A stretch of 64,000 nt of DNA from Paenibacillus cymbidii (lineage in GTDB: Bacteria; Bacillota; Bacilli; Paenibacillales; NBRC-103111), in contig NZ_SHLX01000018.1 in NCBI RefSeq assembly GCF_004764705.1, positions 100,242 to 164,241 on the forward strand. The letters are read 5' to 3'. Positions 33,906 through 41,796 of the stretch are shown here, piece by piece; position 1 is the stretch's first letter, and the number at the start of each line of letters is the position of its first letter. The translations under genes were made by a program, and so were the position numbers. The notes below the pieces were generated by a model. It searched no databases. It saw nothing but the letters and a program-made list of their open reading frames with translations, and had not been told where the DNA came from.

Positions 33906-34193
33906 TTAAGCAACGACATCATTGACGATGAGATAACGGATGATTTCGTCGGAAATCTTCATCACCCGTTCAAGCTCGGCAACAACTTCAGGTGTTCCAT
34001 TGAAGTTAACCAGGACATAAATCCCGTCGCGAAACTTGTCGATCTCATACGCAAGACGACGCTTGCCCATCACGTCGGATTTCGTAATTTCGCCGCCGTT
34101 ATTAATGATGGCTTGAAATTTCTCGATAGTGGCCTGAACAACTTCCTGTTCCACATCCGTACGAATGATGTACATCACTTCGTATTTACGCAT
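33906..34193 (-). CDS. rpsF: 30S ribosomal protein S6
   Basis: A 95-residue S6 (MRKYEVMYIIRTDVEQE ... ISDEIIRYLIV) that binds S18 on the 30S platform. AAAGGAGGTGA lies just before the ATG. It begins the rpsF-ssb-rpsR operon and is preceded by a leader of about 115 nt from the promoter at 34320-34348. Confidence 0.97.
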   Translation of the reverse strand: MRKYEVMYIIRTDVEQEVVQATIEKFQAIINNGGEITKSDVMGKRRLAYEIDKFRDGIYVLVNFNGTPEVVAELERVMKISDEIIRYLIVNDVVA

Positions 34194-34312
34194 GTTCGAT
34201 TCACCTCCTTTTGGTCTGAGCGGCCCCCTTCACGGACGGTGCAGCACCGCATGCCGGACGGGCATGAAAGGGAGCAAGGAGCGAGGCTTTGCATAGGTTC
34301 AAAAAACTCGCA
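34194..34312 (-). promoter_or_regulatory. rpsF leader, possible S6:S18 autoregulatory RNA
   Basis: The transcribed leader between the promoter and the rpsF ribosome-binding site contains two hairpins: CATGCC-CGTCC-GGCATG and then CGGTGC-T-GCACCG, followed by TCCGTG and a G-rich stretch. Firmicutes rpsF leaders often carry an S6:S18-binding structure with a conserved CCG in an internal loop. Position and GC-rich hairpins fit, but I cannot verify the consensus by eye. Confidence 0.4.
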
Positions 34313-34319
34313 CCCAAAT

Positions 34320-34348
34320 ACTATATCAAACTGAGTGTCAAATAACAA
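34320..34348 (-). promoter_or_regulatory. promoter of rpsF-ssb-rpsR
   Basis: On the minus strand TTGTTA (34348-34343), 17-nt spacer, TATAGT (34325-34320). A TTGACA also occurs inside the spacer but is too close to the -10. Confidence 0.6.
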
Positions 34349-34476
34349 GTCGAAGTCTTCGCGGCAGCCGCGTGCGGACGGGCGGGCGGGGCTCCTATAT
34401 TTGCCTTTTGGCGCGATTACATGCTTTCGGTCATCCCGGTTCATATTAACCCTAATACGACCAGGAGGTGAATCGT

Positions 34477-34665
34477 TTGGGAGAGCGTACCGAATTTCGT
34501 CCCGGTGAAGAAGTGCCCACGGATGGGACATACGTGGAGATTGGCGAAAACGATTTTCACATGGGCATTATGAACCCTCAATCCGTCAAGTTGAAGAAGG
34601 GCAGTTCGTTTCCGAACACAAGCAACCACAATCGCAAGTGGACCAAAAAATCGACGCCGCACTGA
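34477..34665 (+). CDS. YjzC-family protein
   Basis: A 62-residue protein resembling B. subtilis YjzC: (M)GERTEFRPGEEVPTDGTYVE, a central Gly/Asn region, and the closing SSFPNTSNHNRKWTKK. Function unknown. The start is TTG at 34477, 8 nt after AGGAGG; a GTG at 34468 overlaps that ribosome-binding site and cannot be the main start. Confidence 0.85.
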   Translation: MGERTEFRPGEEVPTDGTYVEIGENDFHMGIMNPQSVKLKKGSSFPNTSNHNRKWTKKSTPH

Positions 34666-34704
34666 TCCCGAGCCGCAAGCCGTATCCGGAAGAGGTGAAA
34701 ACCT

Positions 34705-34956
34705 ATGCGCTTGTTCGCATCCCTGTTTACCGTGATTGGAGCCGTCCTGAGCTTGATCCATTATGCCGGCCTCGATCCGAAGAATATGCTGCTGTTCTCG
34801 TTCAGCGTGCCGCTCTGGTTCGCGCCGCTCTTCGCCGATATCAACAGCATCAACATATTCCTTGCCTACGCCCTGACAGTGGCGTCCTGGTTCGTGATGG
34901 GCTATATTGTCGACCGGCTCGTCGAACGCAGCCGTATGCGCCGTACGAGCCGGTAA
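34705..34956 (+). CDS. small membrane protein, hypothetical
   Basis: An 83-residue protein with an N-terminal hydrophobic helix (about 4-20), a second hydrophobic stretch (about 28-45), a third (about 50-68) and a basic C terminus (RLVERSRMRRTSR). AGAGGTGA lies 8 nt before the ATG, and it follows the YjzC-like gene by 39 bp on the same strand. I do not recognise a family. Confidence 0.75.
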   Translation: MRLFASLFTVIGAVLSLIHYAGLDPKNMLLFSFSVPLWFAPLFADINSINIFLAYALTVASWFVMGYIVDRLVERSRMRRTSR

Positions 34957-35022
34957 TCGGCACGTTCCGACCCGGGCGGGCTGCCTCAGCCTGCCTCCCG
35001 GCAAGCCTGTCGCAGCCCCCGT

Positions 35023-35904
35023 CTACCCTCCGATCAGCGATAATGCCAATTCGACCATACGCTCGCGCGACAACTGCCCGCCGGTAAGATCGTCCAAGCG
35101 ATAGTAACTATCGCCTTCACCCCAAGAAATTCGTTGTACATCGCTGTCTTTTCCCTTCAAATAAAATGCTTCCACCGCCTCGTCGACGCGGACTTTTTCC
35201 ATGTTCAATTCATTCATTTCGTTGGTATAAATCGTCTGGCCCGGCAGATGAAACCACACAGTTAAGGCTACTTCATAGCCGCGTTCGTCCTTATAGCTTG
35301 CGGAATAGCCAACCGTCCGGCCAAGCGGTACCGTCCGGTAGCTGATCTCTTCCGTTGTCTTCGAATCTTCCGCGTGATACTCTCCCGCTATCCCGCCGTT
35401 CAACTCATGTATGAACGATCCCGATTGAAACGCGAACCCCTGCCCGATTTCGTTCCGCGGGGCATAGTTGCCGGCTTCGGCGGCAAACTGCGAATAATCG
35501 GCATACTGCCGCTCATTTGCAAGGCCGATATAACGATCCTGACGCTTCAAATAAAAGATAGCCGCCTGTCCTTCGGCGAGCATCCGCTGCAGCGCCGCAG
35601 TGTCGACTCCGGCAACCGGTTCGTCGCCCGGCATGAAGCTTCTGTATTCCAAGGCAAGCGATCCGTCAGGGGCAAACAGTTTCCACGAATCCGCCGCAAA
35701 ACCGAAGCCGCATGCAAAAATGACGGTCGCCGTCATCAAGGCAGCGTACCCCGCTTTGGCCCGCTTTGACTTCGCTGCCGGTTGCTGCGCCTCTTGTTTG
35801 GGAGCGATCTCGCTTTGGCTTCGAATGGCGTCCATGATTCGTTCCGTTCTATCGATGCGGGGCAACCGATCTTCCCACAATTTCAGATTCTCGCGCCAAT
35901 CCAT
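35023..35904 (-). CDS. probable anti-sigma factor (DUF4367-like C terminus)
   Basis: A 293-residue single-pass membrane protein: a cytosolic N terminus of about 50 residues, a helix at about 53-72 and an extracellular domain whose end (YYRLDDLTGGQLSRERMVELALSLI) resembles DUF4367. Its start overlaps the end of the ECF sigma gene by 56 bp; the ribosome-binding site GGAGGAGG is inside the sigma gene and encodes its acidic DEEEE run. This arrangement and topology are typical of anti-sigma factors that hold an ECF sigma at the membrane. No zinc HxxxCxxC motif is present, so it is not a ZAS-type anti-sigma. Confidence 0.75.
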   Translation of the reverse strand: MDWRENLKLWEDRLPRIDRTERIMDAIRSQSEIAPKQEAQQPAAKSKRAKAGYAALMTATVIFACGFGFAADSWKLFAPDGSLALEYRSFMPGDEPVAGVDTAALQRMLAEGQAAIFYLKRQDRYIGLANERQYADYSQFAAEAGNYAPRNEIGQGFAFQSGSFIHELNGGIAGEYHAEDSKTTEEISYRTVPLGRTVGYSASYKDERGYEVALTVWFHLPGQTIYTNEMNELNMEKVRVDEAVEAFYLKGKDSDVQRISWGEGDSYYRLDDLTGGQLSRERMVELALSLIGG

Positions 35905-36487
35905 AGGCTACCTCCTCCTCCTCGTCCATCTCCATTTCGCCCCAGATTTTCTTTAGCTTCGCTGTGGCTCGTTCCACTCTTTTGCGCAATGCCGCGGGGG
36001 ACTGGGGAAAAGCTTGTCCGATTTCCTCATACGATCTTCCTTCCATTACGCGAAGCACAATCAACGATCGTTCGGCAGCCGTTAGCCGCCGGAGAGCCAG
36101 CAAGCTTCGGGCCAAATCTTCCTTGCGGATCGTTGTCTCAACCCCTTCAGCCGTGTTTTCGCAACCGAGCGGCTTGAGCAGTTTGGTCAACAGCGCCGCC
36201 CTCTTCCGTTTCTTGAGCAGGTTCAGGCAGTGATGATAGGCCATCTTGTACAGCCACGCCGAAAAAGACTGATGGTACGCATACAGCGACAGCTTCTCGT
36301 ATGCTTTGATCAGCACGTCTTGCATCGCATCCTCCGCTTCCTCCCGCTGCATGAGCAGATGATAGCAATAGACGTACAACCGCTGCTGATACTTTTCAAT
36401 CAGTGCCGCGTACAGCTCGACTTGCCCGTCCCTGACGGCACGGACCAACACTTCGTCGGACACTTCGTCTGTCCGTTCCTGCTCCAT
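35849..36487 (-). CDS. ECF-type RNA polymerase sigma factor
   Basis: A 212-residue sigma-70 family protein of the extracytoplasmic-function group. Region 2 (YAALIEKYQQRLYVYCYHLL..REEAEDAMQDVLIKAYEKL..Y....SFSAWLYKMAYHHCLNLL) and region 4 (LTAAERSLIVLRVMEGRSYEEIGQ....PAALRKRVERA) are separated by a short linker. The C-terminal tail of about 25 residues beyond region 4 encodes the overlap with the downstream anti-sigma gene. GGAGGGAG lies upstream of the ATG. Target promoters and stimulus are unknown; such units are usually autoregulated. Confidence 0.93.
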   Translation of the reverse strand: MEQERTDEVSDEVLVRAVRDGQVELYAALIEKYQQRLYVYCYHLLMQREEAEDAMQDVLIKAYEKLSLYAYHQSFSAWLYKMAYHHCLNLLKKRKRAALLTKLLKPLGCENTAEGVETTIRKEDLARSLLALRRLTAAERSLIVLRVMEGRSYEEIGQAFPQSPAALRKRVERATAKLKKIWGEMEMDEEEEVAYGLARESEIVGRSVAPHR

Positions 36488-36671
36488 CGCTCTCCCTCCT
36501 TTCCGATTTATCTATATAACACCCCAACTGATCGTTTGTGACGGCCTTTCAAGCCGTAATAAGAAAAGCTTCTATCGAAGCAATTCGAAGAAGTTGGCCC
36601 GGCTTTAGCGGTAACTTTTTATGCCGAATCAGGAAGTTCCACTCCGAAGCTTATACTTTCTGATTCTGTAA

Positions 36672-36702
36672 ACAAAAAAGCGGCTCCCGATGGGAACCGC
36701 TT
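36672..36702 (-). terminator. tRNA-Ser terminator
   Basis: On the minus strand AAGCGG-t-TCCC pairs with GGGA-g-CCGCTT around ATC, followed by TTTTG. Starts 15 bp after the tRNA CCA. Confidence 0.85.
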
Positions 36703-36716
36703 GTCGTTTGTATAAG

Positions 36717-36807
36717 TGGCGGAGAGGGTGGGATTCGAACCCACGCACGCTTTGACACGCCTAGCTGATTTCGAGTCAGCCCCCTTGGGCCTCTTGGGTA
36801 CCTCTCC
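36717..36807 (-). tRNA. tRNA-Ser (CGA)
   Basis: A 91-nt class II tRNA on the minus strand with encoded CCA. Acceptor GGAGAGG/CCTCTCC, anticodon stem-loop GCTGA-CTCGAAA-TCAGC with anticodon CGA (serine, codon UCG), a long variable arm and T arm GTGGGTTCGAATCCCAC. The G discriminator is the serine identity base. Confidence 0.95.
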
Positions 36808-36845
36808 TTGATCCTGGCCCGGTCAGCCTTGAGCCGACAAAAACT

Positions 36846-36875
36846 ATAATACCATACCCCATGGGACCAGCGCAA
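36846..36875 (-). promoter_or_regulatory. promoter of tRNA-Ser
   Basis: On the minus strand TTGCGC (36875-36870), an 18-nt spacer, TATTAT (36851-36846), about 40 bp before the tRNA 5' end. Confidence 0.5.
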
Positions 36876-36914
36876 TAACTTGGCCAAAAATTTTTTACCC
36901 GTTATCGCAGCCTG

Positions 36915-37142
36915 TTAAGGTTCGTAAATCTTCTTTTCCGTTGCGGCATCCGGGTTGGAACGAAGCACCTTCTTCAGCTTGCTCTCGAACTTCGCCCGCG
37001 GCACCAGCACACTGTGCTTGCAGCCGACGCAGCGAATCCGGATATCCATTCCCATCCGGATGATTTCCATTTCATTCGTTCCGCATGGGTGCGGCTTCTT
37101 CATCATGACGATATCGCCCAATTGAAATTGTTTGCGTTCCAT
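36915..37142 (-). CDS. DUF951 protein (YyzM-like)
   Basis: A 75-residue protein of the DUF951 family: FQLGDIVMMKKPHPCGTNEMEIIRMGMDIRIRC.GC, with a C-G and a C-x-x-C that may form a small zinc site, and a basic tail. Related to B. subtilis YyzM, which has the same neighbour order near the mechanosensitive channel gene. Function unknown. It follows the MscS gene by 27 bp and is likely cotranscribed. Confidence 0.9.
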   Translation of the reverse strand: MERKQFQLGDIVMMKKPHPCGTNEMEIIRMGMDIRIRCVGCKHSVLVPRAKFESKLKKVLRSNPDAATEKKIYEP

Positions 37143-37169
37143 GCTTCGTGCTCCCCCTCTCCCCTCGCG

Positions 37170-38051
37170 CTAAGCCGGCGCCTTTCTGATGCCGTGCGCG
37201 TCAAGCGCTTGTTTGATTTCCGCGTTCAGCATACGCGCTACCATGGCGTCCGTATTCGGCTCGCATTCTGCCTCCACCCGAATCGAAATATCGGCCGCTG
37301 CCATCGTTTGCACGCCCAACACCTTCGGTTCGGCTACCAGGTGGGGAATGCGGGTATCGGAGCCTTTGAGCGTTTCGTTGATAATGCCGACGACCCGTTC
37401 CGCATCTTCCTTGTATGGCACCAGTATATCGATCAAGGCTGTCGCATTATGAACGGAAAAGTTGGTCACCTGTCCGATCGAGCCGTTCGGAATAATATAC
37501 TCTTCTCCGAGGGCACTGCGGATGCGGGTGACGCGCAATCCGATCTGCTCGACCGTTCCCTTCTGCGCCCCGATCTGGATCACGTCTCCGACGGCAAATT
37601 GATCTTCGAAGATGATGAAAAATCCGGTAATCACATCTTTGACCAAACTTTGCGCCCCGAAACCGATAGCCAGTCCAAGCACGCCGGCACCAGCGAGCAA
37701 CGGTCCCAAATTGAATCCCATCTGGCTCAGCACCAGCAGCAGCGTAATAAAATTGACCGTCCACGAGACCACATTGCCGACAAGCCGGCTGATCGTTTTC
37801 GAACGCCGCTGATCGATCTTGAGCAGATTGCGCTCGCGTTCCCTTGACATATGGTCGATGGCCTTGTTCGACAACTTGATTACCAGGCGGCCGACAACCC
37901 AGATGACGATGATTTTAATGACAACCGTAATGATACTGCTCCATAACTCCGGATCGGTGACGTAATTCTCCACTTTCGTCCAATACCCGATTCCCGCCTG
38001 CACTTGTTCCGATTCCATCAAACTGTCGGCCAGTGTTGCCGTAAGGTGCAT
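37170..38051 (-). CDS. MscS-family mechanosensitive ion channel
   Basis: A 293-residue small-conductance channel subunit. Helices at about 37-57, 93-112 and the pore helix TM3 (GPLLAGAGVLGLAIGFGAQSL, about 115-135), then the beta domain (DQFAVGDVIQIGAQKGTVEQIGLRVTRIR) and a C-terminal alpha/beta domain. Heptamers open under membrane tension and release solutes on osmotic downshift. AAGGTGA lies 8 nt before the ATG at 38051. The usual TM3 Gly/Ala packing pattern is kept. Confidence 0.95.
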   Translation of the reverse strand: MHLTATLADSLMESEQVQAGIGYWTKVENYVTDPELWSSIITVVIKIIVIWVVGRLVIKLSNKAIDHMSRERERNLLKIDQRRSKTISRLVGNVVSWTVNFITLLLVLSQMGFNLGPLLAGAGVLGLAIGFGAQSLVKDVITGFFIIFEDQFAVGDVIQIGAQKGTVEQIGLRVTRIRSALGEEYIIPNGSIGQVTNFSVHNATALIDILVPYKEDAERVVGIINETLKGSDTRIPHLVAEPKVLGVQTMAAADISIRVEAECEPNTDAMVARMLNAEIKQALDAHGIRKAPA

Positions 38052-38095
38052 GGCAGGCTCACCTTCCCTTCTTTTCCGGCTGCTCGTTAGTTTCG

Positions 38096-38347
38096 TTATC
38101 CTTCGTACGGCACGTACTTGCCCTCTTGGCGAACGAAGATGCCGCGCAATTCCACACGTTCGTTCGATACGATTTGTTTCACGAGTTCAAGCGTTTCTTC
38201 GGGAAAACCGATCGAAAGCGCGCACCCGGCTGTAATTTCTTTGGGAGTCGGGCACAAGTCAATGTCAATATCCGCGTACTCCAGCAGCATTTCCGCCCGC
38301 AGCGCCTGCTGCGTCGAATCGAATGCCAGCAGCCAATTCCCTGTCAT
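38096..38347 (-). CDS. DUF3343 protein
   Basis: An 83-residue protein: MTGNWLLAFDSTQQALRAEM..EYADIDIDLCPTPKEITAGCALSIGF, the DUF3343 signature of a putative Se/S carrier-like domain, with Cys in CPTP and GCAL. Function is not established. AAAGGGG lies 8 nt before the ATG at 38347; the frame extends 21 codons upstream without a ribosome-binding site. Same strand and 44 bp before the MscS gene. Confidence 0.88.
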   Translation of the reverse strand: MTGNWLLAFDSTQQALRAEMLLEYADIDIDLCPTPKEITAGCALSIGFPEETLELVKQIVSNERVELRGIFVRQEGKYVPYEG

Positions 38348-38534
38348 GGCAAGCCCCTTTGCAACCGACACCCGACATTTTTTTCGAAAATAGGTGACGG
38401 GAATTAACACCCAGGATGTATAAAATTTCGGGTTGGTTCATATACTAGTAAAAAACAATCTATCGATACATTTTGATACATTGCTAGCCGTCGATAGGGT
38501 TGTTTCATCCTAAGCTCGGGTTGGGGGAATTTCG

Positions 38535-39161
38535 ATGAAACTGTCTTTTGGCTTGCAAGCTGCTGAGGCTACACCCTTCAAGATTCGCCATAATGATTCG
38601 AATGCCGTTTATCTGCTGTCCAGGCAACTGCAATCCATCTTCCTCGAAATTCCCGACCATCGCCCCATCGTGTTCGTGTGCATCGGCACCGATCGTTCGA
38701 CAGGCGACGCGCTTGGGCCGCTAGTCGGTTCGAAACTGAAAAAATATACGTATTCCGATATTTTCGTTTCGGGCACGCTGGACGAACCGGTTCATGCCGT
38801 AAACCTCGGCGATTCGCTTCGCGATGTGCAGCGGGACTATTTTAATCCCTATATTGTCGGCGTCGATGCTTGTCTGGGTCAACTGACGAGCGTCGGCAGC
38901 GTCCAACTCGGGCTTGGCCCGCTGAAGCCAGGAGCCGGCGTGAACAAGGAACTCCCTCCCGTTGGGGACATTCACTTGACCGGTATCGTGAATGTGGGCG
39001 GCTTCATGGAATATTTCGTGCTGCAGAATACCCGGCTCAGTCTGGTCATGAATATGGCCGATATGATGGCCAAATCGATTTATGCCGCCTTAATCAATGC
39101 GAAACGAATTGCCGTATTCGCTAAACCGTCGTCTTCGCCTGTGCCGCGGTTTGATCAATGA
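38535..39161 (+). CDS. yyaC: spore protease-related protein YyaC
   Basis: A 208-residue protein of the YyaC family, related to the germination protease GPR: IVFVCIGTDRSTGDALGPLVGSKL, VHAVNLGD, VGVDACLG and GIVNVGGFMEY. Expressed in the forespore in B. subtilis; exact role unclear. Ribosome-binding site TTGGGGGA lies 8 nt before the ATG. Its 3' end overlaps the convergent DUF4446 gene by 41 bp. Upstream, GTATAAAA-N13-CATATACT (38417-38446) resembles a sporulation sigma-E promoter, which is only suggestive. Confidence 0.9.
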   Translation: MKLSFGLQAAEATPFKIRHNDSNAVYLLSRQLQSIFLEIPDHRPIVFVCIGTDRSTGDALGPLVGSKLKKYTYSDIFVSGTLDEPVHAVNLGDSLRDVQRDYFNPYIVGVDACLGQLTSVGSVQLGLGPLKPGAGVNKELPPVGDIHLTGIVNVGGFMEYFVLQNTRLSLVMNMADMMAKSIYAALINAKRIAVFAKPSSSPVPRFDQ

Positions 39162-39636
39162 CCTTTCGTTCTTCGGGAGACAATGCATAGGACGACTGTC
39201 CTTGCTCAACCGGTTTGGCGTAAATATACGTCTCTTCCCTGCTATGGATTCCCGTTAGTACGATGCCGTTCTGTTCCTCATCCAGAATGGCGATCGAAAA
39301 GCTCATATCGCTTCCATGCTGCGAGAACGCATTGTATCGTTCAATGCCGATTCTCGCTTTCATTTTTTTCATCGTTTTGCGAATCTCTTCGAGCCTACTG
39401 TTGTTGACATAAGCTTGTTCCTTCAAGTTCGTTACATTCGCTTGCATGGCGATCAGCATCTCTTCCACATTCCCTTGCGCTCCCGCCATCATCCGTTTAT
39501 AACGCCCGCGCATGCGCGCCAACAGAATGAATAATACGATGACAGCGATCGCCATAACAGCGATAACAAGAATGACGATCGCAAACACACTTTCCATCTC
39601 CATGCCGAACACAAGTTCCGACGTTCCCTGATCCAT
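39121..39636 (-). CDS. DUF4446 membrane protein
   Basis: A 171-residue protein with one N-terminal membrane helix (about 17-40), a short coiled-coil region (about 60-85) and a C-terminal soluble domain with the DUF4446 block IGIERYNAF...SFSIAILDEEQNGIVLTGIHSRE..YIYAKP. Function unknown; it is commonly next to parB/spo0J in Bacillales. GGGTGA lies 9 nt before the ATG. Convergent overlap of 41 bp with yyaC. Confidence 0.9.
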   Translation of the reverse strand: MDQGTSELVFGMEMESVFAIVILVIAVMAIAVIVLFILLARMRGRYKRMMAGAQGNVEEMLIAMQANVTNLKEQAYVNNSRLEEIRKTMKKMKARIGIERYNAFSQHGSDMSFSIAILDEEQNGIVLTGIHSREETYIYAKPVEQGQSSYALSPEERKVIDQTAAQAKTTV

Positions 39637-39645
39637 CTTTTTCGT

Positions 39646-40818
39646 TCACCCTTGCGTCTGGTATTGATCTGCGATTTGTTGGATGGCTTGGATAAAGACG
39701 TCGATATCCGCCGAGGTTGTATAATAACCAATGCTCGCCCGCACGGCGCCCGTTTCCAGCGTCCCTGCCGTTTGGTGCGCCAGCGGCGTACAGTGGAAGC
39801 CTGCGCGTACGGCGATACGAAACGATTGATCGAGAATGAAGGCAAGCTCCGATGCATCGATGCCATTCATAAGGAAGGAAATCAATCCGGTTCTAGGTTT
39901 CCCTAACGGCGGACCCAGTACTTGCACCCCTGCAATTCCCTGCAGCCCCTCATGCAGCTTCGCAATCATTTCCCTTTCCTTACGTTCGATAGCTTCCACC
40001 GTTTCCGCCAAAATGAATTTGACCCCCGCGCCCAGCCCTGCAATTCCGGGTGTGTTCAACGTCCCCGACTCATAACGATCCGGCCGAATCGTCGGTTGAT
40101 CCACGGCTTCCGACTGACTGCCGGTGCCTCCGTGCAGCAGCGGTTCCACTTCAAGATCGGGGGCAATATACAGCCCGCCTGTTCCTTGCGGCCCGAGCAA
40201 GCCTTTATGCCCGGGAAACGCCAACATATCGATGCCCATTTCCCCCACATGGATCGGCACCGTTCCCGCCGTCTGCGCAGCGTCGACAAGCAACTTGCAT
40301 GCTGAGCTTGCGCGGCGGCATATGGCCGCAATATCACGAATTGGCGCAATCGTTCCGAGCAGGTTCGATCCGTGGTTGCACACAACCAGCCTGGTGTTCG
40401 ATTTGAGTTGAGCTTTCAGGTCCTCCAGATCGACGTTTCCATACGCATCTGTTTTGGCATAAGTCAATTCCACGCCGCGGGTTCGTTTGACATATTCCAA
40501 CGGCCGGCGAACGGAATTATGCTCTACGCCTGTGCAAATGACATGGTCGCCGCTTTTGACGAACCCTTTGATTGCCGTATTCAACGCCGCCGTTGTGCTG
40601 GCCTGAAACGAAATATCGTTGGGGTTCGCTATACCGAAAAGCTTGGCCAACCGCATTCTCGTTTCCATAATGACGCGTCCCGATTTAACCGCCATTCGAT
40701 GGCTGCCACGCCCCGGGTTTGCCGCGTACTCCTGCATGCATGCGCTCATCGCTTCCGTTACTTCCGGAGGCTTGGGCCACGATGTTGCCGCATGATCGAA
40801 ATAATAGATGCGCTCCAC
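39646..40818 (-). CDS. cysteine desulfurase-family aminotransferase (class V)
   Basis: A 390-residue PLP enzyme of fold type I. The N terminus YYFDHAATSWPKPPEV, Asp179 (LVDAAQT), PLP-binding Lys205 (FPGHKGLLGPQG) and a Cys in GFHCTPLAH place it in the cysteine-desulfurase-like subgroup often seen near spo0J. It may release sulfur from cysteine for Fe-S or thio-compound synthesis, but no scaffold gene is adjacent. A GTG at 40818 is preferred because GGGGAGAGG precedes it and it gives the family N terminus. Confidence 0.9.
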   Translation of the reverse strand: MERIYYFDHAATSWPKPPEVTEAMSACMQEYAANPGRGSHRMAVKSGRVIMETRMRLAKLFGIANPNDISFQASTTAALNTAIKGFVKSGDHVICTGVEHNSVRRPLEYVKRTRGVELTYAKTDAYGNVDLEDLKAQLKSNTRLVVCNHGSNLLGTIAPIRDIAAICRRASSACKLLVDAAQTAGTVPIHVGEMGIDMLAFPGHKGLLGPQGTGGLYIAPDLEVEPLLHGGTGSQSEAVDQPTIRPDRYESGTLNTPGIAGLGAGVKFILAETVEAIERKEREMIAKLHEGLQGIAGVQVLGPPLGKPRTGLISFLMNGIDASELAFILDQSFRIAVRAGFHCTPLAHQTAGTLETGAVRASIGYYTTSADIDVFIQAIQQIADQYQTQG

Positions 40819-40935
40819 CTTGTCCTCTCCCCTTTCCACTCGCCTTCCGTATCGTTCAGGCGAAAACAAAGCATGCCGGCTGTTTGCTCGAAACAACCGG
40901 CATGCTTATTGTTCCCTGCAAACAATTCGTTCGGT

Positions 40936-41796
40936 TCACGATATTTTTCCTTGCAGCAATTCAAGCAGCCGTTCCAAATCATCCTTGGAATAATACGCCA
41001 ACTCTATCTTGCCCCGATTGTTGCCGTGTTTGATTTTGACGGTTGTGTGATAATGATTGCGCAGCGTTTCTTCTATCTGCACAATGTACGGATCTGATTT
41101 TTTCTTCGTTTTTTGTTTGCCCGCGATCGGCTTTCCGCCGCTTTCTTCGGCTTTCTTAATCGCCTCTTCCAAATCGCGTACGCTCCACTGCGATTGGATC
41201 GTTTGATCGGCCAACTCTTTCTTCAGCTTGTCGCTTTTGACACCCACAATCGCCCGGGCATGTCCCATCGAAATTGTTCCACGTGAAACATGGTGTTTGA
41301 TTTCTTCCGGCAGCTGCAGCAGTCGGAGAAAATTTGCGATGTGAGAGCGGCTTTTCCCGACTTTAACCGAAAGTTCCTCTTGTGTCAAAGAAAATGAATC
41401 CATCAACGATTGATATGCCACGGCAAGCTCCATCGCATTCAAATCTTCCCGTTGAATGTTTTCAATCAGCGCAATTTCCATTACTTGACGATCGGAAAAT
41501 TTCCGCACAACTGCTGGAATTGTAGCCAAACCTGCTTCTTGCGAGGCGCGAAACCGGCGTTCACCGGCAATAATCTCAAAACCTTTCAAAACGCTTCTTA
41601 CAATAATCGGTTGAATAACGCCATGTTCTTTTATCGATGCGGCAAGCTCGTGAATGCTCTCTTCATGAAACGACTTGCGGGGCTGATACGGATTCGCCCG
41701 CAATTGTGCAAGAGGGATTTCCACAACCTTGTCGTCTTCGTTAATGTTCAGCGATGGAATCAGGGCATCAAGACCTCTACCTAGCCGCTTGCTCAT
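40936..41796 (-). CDS. parB: chromosome partitioning protein ParB (Spo0J)
   Basis: A 286-residue CTPase sliding clamp. The N-terminal domain has the GERRFRASQEAG (arginine-rich CTP-binding) motif and IENIQREDLNAMELA; the central helix-turn-helix (LTQEELSVKVGKSRSHIANFLRLL) binds parS; the C-terminal domain (LAYYSKDDLERLLELL) dimerises. It recruits SMC condensin and regulates Soj. The gene overlaps parA by 20 bp and carries an exact parS site at 41275-41290. Confidence 0.97.
   Translation of the reverse strand: MSKRLGRGLDALIPSLNINEDDKVVEIPLAQLRANPYQPRKSFHEESIHELAASIKEHGVIQPIIVRSVLKGFEIIAGERRFRASQEAGLATIPAVVRKFSDRQVMEIALIENIQREDLNAMELAVAYQSLMDSFSLTQEELSVKVGKSRSHIANFLRLLQLPEEIKHHVSRGTISMGHARAIVGVKSDKLKKELADQTIQSQWSVRDLEEAIKKAEESGGKPIAGKQKTKKKSDPYIVQIEETLRNHYHTTVKIKHGNNRGKIELAYYSKDDLERLLELLQGKIS
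41275..41290. promoter_or_regulatory. parS centromere site inside parB
   Basis: TGTTCCACGTGAAACA, an exact match to the bacillar consensus TGTTNCACGTGAAACA. Location inside parB (spo0J) is also seen in B. subtilis. Confidence 0.97.

Noticed and set aside
36651..36887. Minus-strand frame across the tRNA-Ser gene
   Set aside because: It runs through a tRNA and its terminator; no protein features.
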